Origin: an uncultured Sinobacteraceae bacterium
GTDB lineage: Bacteria; Pseudomonadota; Gammaproteobacteria; Steroidobacterales; Steroidobacteraceae
Reading direction: 5' to 3'
Assembly (NCBI GenBank): GCA_937902995.1
Contig: CALEKY010000179.1
Span: 1-13,392, forward strand
Length of the DNA stretch: 13,392 nucleotides
This document shows, piece by piece, positions 5,949 to 11,293 of the stretch. The notes under the pieces were generated by a model that was not told the origin of the DNA, ran no database searches, and saw only the letters and a program-made list of their open reading frames with translations. The position numbers were made by a program, and so were the translations under genes. Within the stretch, counting starts at the first letter, position 1. Each line of letters opens with the position of its first letter.

Positions 5949-5966
5949 CGCTCGCGAACGCGAGCG
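5949..5966 (-). other. Hairpin after the methyltransferase stop codon
   Basis: CGCTCGCG, loop AA, CGCGAGCG form a perfect 8-bp stem, one base past the TGA stop (5968-5970) in the direction of transcription. No T-run follows on the minus strand, so it is at best a weak or Rho-assisted 3'-end structure. Confidence 0.35.
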
Positions 5967-5967
5967 C

Positions 5968-7143
5968 TCACAGACTCGCGCTCATGTCCTTCATCGCAAA
6001 CCCACGCAGCGGGTGGTCGTAATTCTTCGTGAGGCCGATGGCTTTGAAGCGTTCGCCCATTTCGCCGGGCAACGTGAGGAGCATGGTTTGGCGGGCGAGT
6101 TGAAGACGGTCGATGAGCTCGGCGTCGGCGAGCGCGGCGAGATGTTGTTCGAGTCCGCAACCAATCAAGAACAGCGCCTGCGTCGTGAAGCCGGCGACGC
6201 TGAAGCCTGCATCGCAGGCAGCTTCGGCGACGGCGGTGAAATCCACCCACGCGCCGATGTCCTGAATGCCGACGAGAATGAGCGGATCGTCGTGGAAACG
6301 ATGGCGGTAATGGCAGAGCAACGTGCCCTCGCTTCGCTCAGGCGTGTAGTACTGCGCGCGCGGCAAGCCGTAATCGATGAAGAGCGCGACGCCTTCGCTC
6401 AACGATTCGCTCAGGCTCTTCATCCATGGCTGCAAACGCATGTTGAGCTCTGAGCAATAGCCATCGGGGAGCGGTTCGCCAGTTGCTCGCTCGATCGCGC
6501 GCACGGCCGCTTCGAGCTCGGCATTCGCATGCGTTTCCGACCAATCGAGCCGGCCGAGCTGCCACGTGACGCCCATCGAATTCACTTGTCCGCCGCGGAT
6601 ACAGAAGCGCTCCACCGGCATTGCATCGAGCACTTCGTTGGCGAGCACGACGCCGCGCCAATCCTGCGGCCAGGCATCGAGCCATTGCACACGATCGAGT
6701 AGCGCCGGCGCACGTTCGGCAATCGTTGCGCGCTGACGCTCGCGCAGATCCGCGCTCACTTCGAGAATCGAATAGCGCTGCGGCAGATGTCCCTGGCGTT
6801 CGAGCTCGAGCAGAATGTCCGAGGCCATCACACCGGATCCCGCACCGAGCTCCAGAATTTCGCCCCCCTCGATCCGCTCCAAGACTTCGATGCATTGAGT
6901 CGCGAGGCAGCGGCTGAACAACGGCGAGATTTCCGGCGCGGTCACGAAATCGCCTTCGCGCCCGAGCTTCGTCGACCCGGCGCTGTAATAGCCGAGGCCC
7001 GGTTCGTAAAGCGCCATTTCCATGAAGCGCTCGAAACTGATCCACCCGCCGCGCGCATCGATCTCGTCGCGGATGCGATCGACGAGCCGCGCGCTATGGG
7101 CAGCCTCTTCAGGCGTTGGCGCCGGCAAATCGAGGGCGGTCAT
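5968..7143 (-). CDS. SAM-dependent methyltransferase, NDUFAF7/MidA family
   Basis: 391 residues from ATG 7143. GGAG five bases upstream supports this start over an in-frame upstream ATG at 7251. The SAM-binding motif is EILELGAGSG (95-104), and the family block VLANEVLDAMPVERF is at 166-180. N-terminal FMEMALYEPGLGYYS (40-54) and GDFVTAPEISPLFS (64-77) are typical of PF02636. The human and Dictyostelium relatives are mitochondrial and assist complex I assembly, the human one by arginine methylation of NDUFS2. The bacterial substrate is not established to my knowledge, and no nuo genes are in this window. The gene is divergent from the pteridine reductase, 86 bp apart. Confidence 0.9.
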   Translation of the reverse strand: MTALDLPAPTPEEAAHSARLVDRIRDEIDARGGWISFERFMEMALYEPGLGYYSAGSTKLGREGDFVTAPEISPLFSRCLATQCIEVLERIEGGEILELGAGSGVMASDILLELERQGHLPQRYSILEVSADLRERQRATIAERAPALLDRVQWLDAWPQDWRGVVLANEVLDAMPVERFCIRGGQVNSMGVTWQLGRLDWSETHANAELEAAVRAIERATGEPLPDGYCSELNMRLQPWMKSLSESLSEGVALFIDYGLPRAQYYTPERSEGTLLCHYRHRFHDDPLILVGIQDIGAWVDFTAVAEAACDAGFSVAGFTTQALFLIGCGLEQHLAALADAELIDRLQLARQTMLLTLPGEMGERFKAIGLTKNYDHPLRGFAMKDMSASL

Positions 7144-7229
7144 GTGAACTCCACCGTGCACGCAGCGTCCTGCAGAACAGTCCGACCGCGTCGATTTGCA
7201 TCGGCCGCAAGTTCGGCGAACATACCGAC

Positions 7230-8000
7230 ATGAGCTCTTCGCCGCGCACATCGAACACTCTGCCGCTCGACGGACGCACCGTGCTCGTCACCGGCGCTGC
7301 AAAGCGGATCGGCGCCGCGCTCGTGAAGGGCTTTCATGCGCAGGGCGCGCGGGTGGCAATTCATTGTCATCGGTCGTCTGCTGAGGCCCAGTCGTTACAA
7401 GCGGCGCTGAATGCCGAGCGTGCCGATTCTGCCATTGTCCTGCACGCGGATCTGCTCGACGTCCAGGCCCTGCCCGGACTGGTCGAGGAAACGGTCGCCG
7501 CTTTCGGCCGACTGGACGTGCTGATCAACAACGCCTCGTCGTTCTATCCGACGCCGCTCGGCTCCATCACGCTCGAACATTGGCGGGATCTCATCGGGAC
7601 GAATCTGCAGGCGCCGCTGTTCCTTTCGCAGGCGGCCGCACCGCACCTCAAGGCCGCGAAGGGACTCATCATCAATATGATCGATATTCACTCGCAACGC
7701 CCGCTGCCCAATCACACCGTCTACAGCACCGCGAAGGCCGGTCTTGCGATGCTGACGCGCTCGCTCGCACGCGAGCTCGGGCCGGAAGTGCGCGTGAACG
7801 GCATTTCGCCAGGACCGATCCTCTGGCCCGAGGGCGGCATCGACGAAAGCCTGAAGAACGAAATCGTTTCGAAGACGCTGCTCAAGCGCAGCGGCTCGCC
7901 GGACGACATTGTGCGCACGGCCTTGTTCTTTGCCATCGACGCGCCGTTCGTCACCGGTCAGATTCTCGCCGTCGATGGCGGCCGCAGCGTCGGCTGGTAA
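7230..8000 (+). CDS. Pteridine reductase (SDR family, FolM/PTR1-like)
   Basis: 256 residues; the family-aligned start is ATG 7230, not the upstream in-frame ATG at 7116, which would overlap the divergent methyltransferase gene. It is a short-chain dehydrogenase: TGAAKRIG cofactor loop (21-28), NNAS (100-103), catalytic Tyr165-xxx-Lys169. Asp152 stands 13 residues before the Tyr, where ordinary SDRs have Ser; PTR1 has the same Asp-13-Tyr layout (Asp181/Tyr194). TGxxxRIG and PGPILWPEG (194-202) are also typical of pteridine reductases. It likely reduces dihydropterins or dihydrofolate with NADPH. Its neighbours folK and folB fit pterin metabolism, although they lie on the other strand. Its stop is one base from the folK stop. 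Confidence 0.85.
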   Translation: MSSSPRTSNTLPLDGRTVLVTGAAKRIGAALVKGFHAQGARVAIHCHRSSAEAQSLQAALNAERADSAIVLHADLLDVQALPGLVEETVAAFGRLDVLINNASSFYPTPLGSITLEHWRDLIGTNLQAPLFLSQAAAPHLKAAKGLIINMIDIHSQRPLPNHTVYSTAKAGLAMLTRSLARELGPEVRVNGISPGPILWPEGGIDESLKNEIVSKTLLKRSGSPDDIVRTALFFAIDAPFVTGQILAVDGGRSVGW

Positions 8001-8001
8001 C

Positions 8002-8493
8002 TCAGTCGTTCGACAGCTCGACAGCCGTCATCGTGTGGTCCTTGCCTTCGAAGTCGGACCACAACTCCCGCATCGTTTTGCCGAGCGTCGGATGACGTAG
8101 ATTCGGCGCGATATCGGCCATCGGCTTCAGCATGTACGCGCGCCGCACGAGATCCGGCCGCGGCAATTTGAGGTCCGGCTCGTCGCGCACTTCATCGCCG
8201 TACAACAGGATGTCAAGATCCATCGAGCGCGGCGCCCATTTCGGCGCATGGCGCGGTCGGCCGCACCGTCCTTCGATTTCCTGCAACCGCGCGCGCACGG
8301 AATGAATATCGAGCTGCGTCGAAAAGCCGACGACGAGATTGATGAAATCCTCGCCTTCGAAGCCCACAGCCCGATTGCGATAGGCAGGCGAGACGCGCAA
8401 TGGCGCAAAGCTTTCGTCGAGCTCGGCGAGCGCGAGCTTCAGGTTTTTCACCGGCTCGACATTGCTGCCGGCCGCGACGAAGACCTCAGGCAT
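8002..8493 (-). CDS. folK: 2-amino-4-hydroxy-6-hydroxymethyldihydropteridine pyrophosphokinase (HPPK)
   Basis: 163 residues. The enzyme transfers pyrophosphate from ATP to 6-hydroxymethyl-7,8-dihydropterin, the step after FolB in folate synthesis. The HPPK signature KWAPRSMDLDIL (85-96) is intact, with Arg89 and the Mg-binding Asp92 and Asp94 (E. coli Asp95 and Asp97). The N-terminal AAGSN (7-11) and the FINLVV block (50-55) also match the family. The start at 8493 (MPEVFVAAGSN) overlaps the end of folB by 8 bases (ATGCCTGA), which implies translational coupling, so the longer in-frame start at 8559 is rejected. It converges with the pteridine reductase gene, leaving one base between the two stops. 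Confidence 0.95.
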   Translation of the reverse strand: MPEVFVAAGSNVEPVKNLKLALAELDESFAPLRVSPAYRNRAVGFEGEDFINLVVGFSTQLDIHSVRARLQEIEGRCGRPRHAPKWAPRSMDLDILLYGDEVRDEPDLKLPRPDLVRRAYMLKPMADIAPNLRHPTLGKTMRELWSDFEGKDHTMTAVELSND

Positions 8494-8869
8494 CGATCGG
8501 CACGTCGGGCAGGTAGTCTTCGCGGCGCCGCTCGATTTCGATGCCGACGTCGCGCGCACCGCGAATCGCGCCTTGTTTGTTGAGGCGCACTTTCACCCAG
8601 CTCACGCCGAATTCGGTAATCACGACCCTCGCGATGTTCTCGGTCAGCGTCTCGACCAGATGGAACTGCGATTCGCCGACATAGGCGAGCAGGCGCTTGG
8701 CGACCTTCTTGTAATCGATCGTGTCTTCGATGCGATCGCTCGCCGCAGCTTTGCGAATGTCCGCGGCCATCTCGAGATCGATGATGACGGTCTGTTTGAC
8801 GCGCCGCTCCCATTCCCAGATGCCGACGATGCATTCGGTGGTGAGGGAGCTGAGGAAGATCTTGTCCAT
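8486..8869 (-). CDS. folB: Dihydroneopterin aldolase
   Basis: 127 residues, slightly longer than typical FolB (about 120). It converts 7,8-dihydroneopterin to 6-hydroxymethyl-dihydropterin and glycolaldehyde in folate synthesis. Family marks: VGIWEWERR (15-23) with catalytic-region Glu21, QTVIIDLEM (25-33), the FHLVETLTENIA helix (69-80) with Glu73, and VKVRLNKQGAIRGARDVGIEIER (92-114) with Lys98. It directly precedes folK with an 8-base overlap, and its product is the FolK substrate. The leader upstream of ATG 8869 is a period-7 repeat array that offers no Shine-Dalgarno, so translation initiation here is not explained by the sequence. Confidence 0.93.
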   Translation of the reverse strand: MDKIFLSSLTTECIVGIWEWERRVKQTVIIDLEMAADIRKAAASDRIEDTIDYKKVAKRLLAYVGESQFHLVETLTENIARVVITEFGVSWVKVRLNKQGAIRGARDVGIEIERRREDYLPDVPIDA

Positions 8870-8870
8870 G

Positions 8871-8955
8871 CTGGGTCGTGACTCGTGACTCGCAAGTCGT
8901 GAGTGTTGGGTAGTGAGTGGTGGTGAGTAGTGAATGGTGAGTAGCGCGTGGTGAG
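8871..8955 (+). repeat. Heptad array filling the tsaD-folB gap (CGTGACT/GGTGAGT type)
   Basis: The 90-bp gap between the tsaD stop and the folB start is almost entirely period 7 on the plus strand, with units such as GACTCGT, AAGTCGT, GAGTGTT, GGGTAGT and GAGTGGT, then GGTGAGT alternating with AGTGAAT and AGCGCGT. It begins two bases from the folB start codon. It shares two long ordered words with the array at 3149-3207. Confidence 0.8.
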
Positions 8956-8959
8956 TCGC

Positions 8960-9988
8960 TCACGCCGTACGAATCGCGGGGGCGCGCAATGTATCAAGCG
9001 GCCAGCGGGCCGTCGCGCGGATCGCGAGGCCGTCCTGCTCGCCGCAGGACAAGCGGCACCATCCGGCGTACGCAATCATCGCGGCATTGTCGGTGCAGAA
9101 CGCAGGCCGGGGGTAGCTGACGGCAACGCCCAATTCATCGCCGAGCTCGGCGAGCGCGGTGCGCAGCGAGCGGTTCGCGCCGACGCCGCCCGCAACGACG
9201 AGCGTGCGCAAGCCGGTTTGCTCGAGCGCGCGGCGGCATTTCGCCACGAGCGTATCGACCACGGCCTGCTGAAACTCGGCCGCCAAGTCGGCCCGGGCGA
9301 CATCGTCGAGCGTGACACCGCGGGTCGCGACCACGACCGCCGTCTTCAAGCCGCTGAAACTGAAATCGAGACCAGGCCGATCCAGCATTGGGCGCGGCAA
9401 TTTGAACCGCCCCGGCTGACCCGATTCGGCAAGCTTCGCGAGCGCAGGACCGCCCGGATACGGCAGTCCCAACACTTTCGCGGTCTTATCGAAGGCCTCG
9501 CCGGCGGCATCGTCCACCGAGCTTCCCAGGATCTCGTACTGCCCCACCCCGCGCACCTCAGCGAGCAGCGTGTGGCCGCCCGAGACCAGCAAAGCCAGGA
9601 ACGGAAACTCGGGGGGATTCGGCTCGAGCATCGGCGCGAGCAAATGCCCTTCCAAATGATGGACACCCACCGCGGGACGACCCCAGGCGTAAGCCAAACT
9701 CCGCGCGACCGACGATCCGACGAGCAGCGCGCCGACGAGCCCCGGACCGGCCGTGTAGGCAATTCCTTGAATTTCCGAGACATCGACCTGGGCATCTTTG
9801 AGCGCAGCGTCGATCAGGGGTAGGACTTTACGGACATGGTCGCGCGAGGCGAGCTCTGGAACGACCCCGCCGTACGGTGCGTGCATCTCGATCTGGCTGA
9901 ACAGCCGGTGCGACAGCAGTCCAGCGCTGCCATCGAACACGGCCGCCGCCGTTTCGTCGCACGAGGTTTCGATGCCCAAAACTTTCAT
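8960..9988 (-). CDS. tsaD: tRNA N6-threonylcarbamoyladenosine transferase TsaD
   Basis: 342 residues, within a few residues of E. coli TsaD. With TsaB and TsaE it transfers the threonylcarbamoyl group from TC-AMP to A37 of ANN-decoding tRNAs. The Kae1/TsaD motifs are all present: GIETSCDETAAAV (5-17), HAPYGGVVPELASRDH (36-51), HHLEGHLLAP with metal ligands His111 and His115, VSGGHT (135-140), SVDDAAGEAFDK (157-168), PGGP (178-181), FSFSGLK (209-215), AGGVGAN (266-272) and CTDNAAM with Asp300. It is divergent from rpsU, as in many gammaproteobacteria. AGG seven bases before ATG 9988 is a fair ribosome binding site. The stop abuts the heptad array. Confidence 0.96.
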   Translation of the reverse strand: MKVLGIETSCDETAAAVFDGSAGLLSHRLFSQIEMHAPYGGVVPELASRDHVRKVLPLIDAALKDAQVDVSEIQGIAYTAGPGLVGALLVGSSVARSLAYAWGRPAVGVHHLEGHLLAPMLEPNPPEFPFLALLVSGGHTLLAEVRGVGQYEILGSSVDDAAGEAFDKTAKVLGLPYPGGPALAKLAESGQPGRFKLPRPMLDRPGLDFSFSGLKTAVVVATRGVTLDDVARADLAAEFQQAVVDTLVAKCRRALEQTGLRTLVVAGGVGANRSLRTALAELGDELGVAVSYPRPAFCTDNAAMIAYAGWCRLSCGEQDGLAIRATARWPLDTLRAPAIRTA

Positions 9989-10053
9989 TCAATCGCCTAC
10001 TTGCCCGACCCGTCCGCCGGGCTGGCCAATGTCGCATATTTCCGGGGATTTTT

Positions 10054-10082
10054 TTGATTTTCGCTCGGCCCCTCATTACACT
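10054..10082 (+). promoter_or_regulatory. Predicted sigma70 promoter of the rpsU-yqeY-dnaG-rpoD operon
   Basis: -35 TTGATT (10054-10059), a 17-base spacer, and -10 TACACT (10077-10082); each hexamer matches consensus at 4 of 6. The predicted start is near 10089, leaving a leader of about 60 nt. The leader contains a 6-bp stem CCCGTC/GACGGG (10096-10101 with 10117-10122) around a GC-rich loop, followed by two T-runs, which may act as an early pause or attenuator. Confidence 0.5.
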
Positions 10083-10149
10083 TTCGCGCCTTCCGCCCGT
10101 CCCGGGTCCGGGTAGCGACGGGTTTTGAAAGGTTTTTGCAGAGGTATCG

Positions 10150-10371
10150 ATGCCGAGCGTCCGAGTCCGAGAGAACGAGTATTTCGATGCCGCCTTGCGG
10201 CGCTTCAAGCGCGCCTGCGAAAAGGCCGGCATTCTGACCGAATTGCGCCGCCGCGAGTTCTACGAGAAGCCGACTCAGGAACGCAAGCGCAAGAAGGCTG
10301 CTGCCATCAAGCGCCACATGAAGCGCGCCAGCCGCGAGATGATGCCGGGCCGCGGTCCGCGCCAGTATTGA
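10150..10371 (+). CDS. rpsU: Small ribosomal subunit protein bS21
   Basis: 73 residues (71 in E. coli). bS21 binds the 30S platform near the anti-Shine-Dalgarno end of 16S rRNA and helps initiation. The sequence is typical: PSVRVRENEYFDAALRRFKRACEKAG at the start, REFYEKPTQERKRKKAAAIKRH in the middle and a basic C-terminus. AGAGG five bases before ATG 10150 supports the start. It is the first gene of the macromolecular synthesis operon, divergent from tsaD. Confidence 0.97.
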   Translation: MPSVRVRENEYFDAALRRFKRACEKAGILTELRRREFYEKPTQERKRKKAAAIKRHMKRASREMMPGRGPRQY

Positions 10372-10435
10372 TCCGATCGTTCACGCGGCTGGGACCCAAT
10401 ACCCTGGCCGCTCCTTCCCTCCCTCCTTCCGTCTC

Positions 10436-10882
10436 ATGAGTCTGAAAGATCGCATCAATGAAGACATGAAGGCGGCGATGCGCGCCAAGGACATGGAGCG
10501 CCTCGGCACGATCCGCATGATCACGGCGGCCATCAAGCAGCGCGAGGTGGACGAGCGCATCACGCTCGACGATGCGCAAGTGCTCGCTGTGATCGAGAAG
10601 ATGATCAAAACGCGCAAGGAGTCGATCGCGCAGTTCCAAAGCGCCGGACGCGACGATCTGGTCGCGAAGGAAACCAAGGAAGTCGAGCTGCTCCAGTCCT
10701 ATCTGCCCGAGCAACTGTCCGAGGCCGAGATCGATGCGCTGATCGCCGAAGCGATCGCGCAGTCCGGAGCGAGCTCGATCAAGGACATGGGCAAGGCCAT
10801 GGCCATCGTCAAGCAGAAGGCGCAGGGCCGCGCCGACATGGGCGCCGTGAGCGCGAAGCTCAAAGCGAAACTCGGCGGATAG
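10436..10882 (+). CDS. yqeY: GatB/YqeY domain protein
   Basis: 148 residues. The family resembles the tRNA-binding tail domain of GatB, but its own function is not settled. Recognisable blocks are LKDRINEDMKAAMRAKD (3-19), LGTIRMITAAIKQREVDER (23-41), QSAGRDDLV (68-76), LQSYLPEQLSEAEI (86-99) and MGKAMAIVKQKAQGRADMGAVSAKLK (118-143). YqeY genes often sit between rpsU and dnaG in proteobacteria, so the position supports the call. Only a CT-rich stretch precedes ATG 10436, without a Shine-Dalgarno. A possible GC hairpin at 10385-10411 lies in the 64-bp gap after rpsU. The TAG stop (10880-10882) lies inside a GGATAGT heptad. Confidence 0.92.
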   Translation: MSLKDRINEDMKAAMRAKDMERLGTIRMITAAIKQREVDERITLDDAQVLAVIEKMIKTRKESIAQFQSAGRDDLVAKETKEVELLQSYLPEQLSEAEIDALIAEAIAQSGASSIKDMGKAMAIVKQKAQGRADMGAVSAKLKAKLGG

Positions 10883-10904
10883 TTGATAGTTGACAGTGGA
10901 CAGC
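10877..10904 (+). repeat. Heptad array, TGATAGT type (4 units), containing the yqeY stop codon
   Basis: Units GGATAGT, TGATAGT, TGACAGT and GGACAGC are in exact register. The last Gly codon and TAG stop of yqeY are the first six bases. TTGACAGTGGA (10890-10900) is matched by a perfect inverse, TCCACTGTCAA, at 10952-10962, so the array can form one arm of an 11-bp stem. Confidence 0.8.
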
Positions 10905-11001
10905 GAAGGAGTGCTGTCGGCTCACTGTCCCTCGTTGCCGATTCCCGATTCTCCACTGTCAATCGACGCCTAGCGCGGCTTCGATCGGCGGCGCCGCTCT
11001 G

Positions 11002-11036
11002 GTCCCAAAGCCCCGAGCCCCTCGACCCAAGCCCTC
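11002..11036 (-). repeat. Heptad array, GGGCTCG type, third copy
   Basis: On the plus strand GTCCCAAA, then GCCCCGA, GCCCCTC, GACCCAA and GCCCTCT step by 7. It shares TCCCAA(A)GCCCCGAGCCC with 1124-1141, ten kilobases away. Confidence 0.6.
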
Positions 11037-11137
11037 TTACATCCGCCGCCTTACCGCCTTCCTGACGTACGGTCTGCCGGGCGTTTAGGTGAACGTCGGC
11101 TCCACGCGCCCGGCAATTGACGAGATGCTGAAGTGCC

Positions 11138-11166
11138 CGCCGAATTACGGTTTCGGCGCGTTTTTT
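11138..11166 (+). terminator. Intrinsic terminator/attenuator ahead of dnaG
   Basis: CGCCGAA (11138-11144), a 7-base loop and TTCGGCG (11152-11158), followed after CG by six T residues (11161-11166). In E. coli a terminator (T1) between rpsU and dnaG keeps primase low relative to S21. A structure in the same place here is probably equivalent, acting as a partial terminator rather than the end of the operon. Confidence 0.75.
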
Positions 11167-11293
11167 GCGCGCTTGCGCTGCCCCTGGCGGGGAATATGCT
11201 TACGCGCGCATTCGCGCGAGCGCTTGGCGTCCGCGGCGAAGCGTCGCTGGCGAACACACCAGGATTTGCCGTCTCGAACGCTACGCACCTCTC

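Larger units (their letters stand above)
5588..5967. other. Repeat-rich spacer between cca and the methyltransferase gene (380 bp)
   Basis: No gene is seen. The region is an inverted mosaic of the spacer at 2609-3060: heptads, full repeat block (5601-5729), TGATAGT array (5734-5768), a degenerate repeat block (about 5839-5886), then TTCAGCC heptads (5911-5932). An 8-bp perfect hairpin at 5949-5966 directly follows the stop codon of the methyltransferase gene on the minus strand. Both flanking genes point into the spacer. Confidence 0.7.
10883..11293. other. yqeY-dnaG intergenic region (411 bp)
   Basis: No gene is seen. It holds the tail of the TGATAGT array, an 11-bp inverted repeat (10890-10900 with 10952-10962) enclosing CCGATTCCCGATTC (10938-10951), itself two 7-base units, a GCCCCGA-type heptad array (11002-11036), and an intrinsic terminator (11138-11166). 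A weak internal promoter candidate is TTGCGC (11173-11178), 16 bases, TATGCT (11195-11200). The dnaG reading frame stays open upstream to 11165, but the homologous start is 11294. Confidence 0.6.

Noticed and set aside
2604..5967. Composite transposon around the aminopeptidase and cca
   Set aside because: The flanking blocks are inverted, but no transposase, target-site duplication or atypical composition is seen, and cca is a core gene in its usual neighbourhood.
7116..7229. Upstream extension of the pteridine reductase
   Set aside because: It overlaps the methyltransferase gene and has no SDR similarity; the SDR domain begins properly after 7230.
7144..7251. Upstream extension of the methyltransferase gene
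   Set aside because: It would overlap the divergent pteridine reductase start. GGAG lies correctly before ATG 7143, and the extension is Cys/Arg-rich and unlike the family.
8494..8559. Longer folK start at 8559
   Set aside because: It lies deep in folB in another frame. The start at 8493 gives the normal HPPK N-terminus and a classic 8-base overlap.
8871..8955. CRISPR-like array
   Set aside because: Units are 7 bases and contiguous with no spacers, so this is a tandem repeat.
11165..11293. Upstream extension of dnaG by 43 codons
   Set aside because: The extension begins inside the terminator T-run and has no primase similarity; zinc-ligand numbering from 11294 equals that of E. coli.
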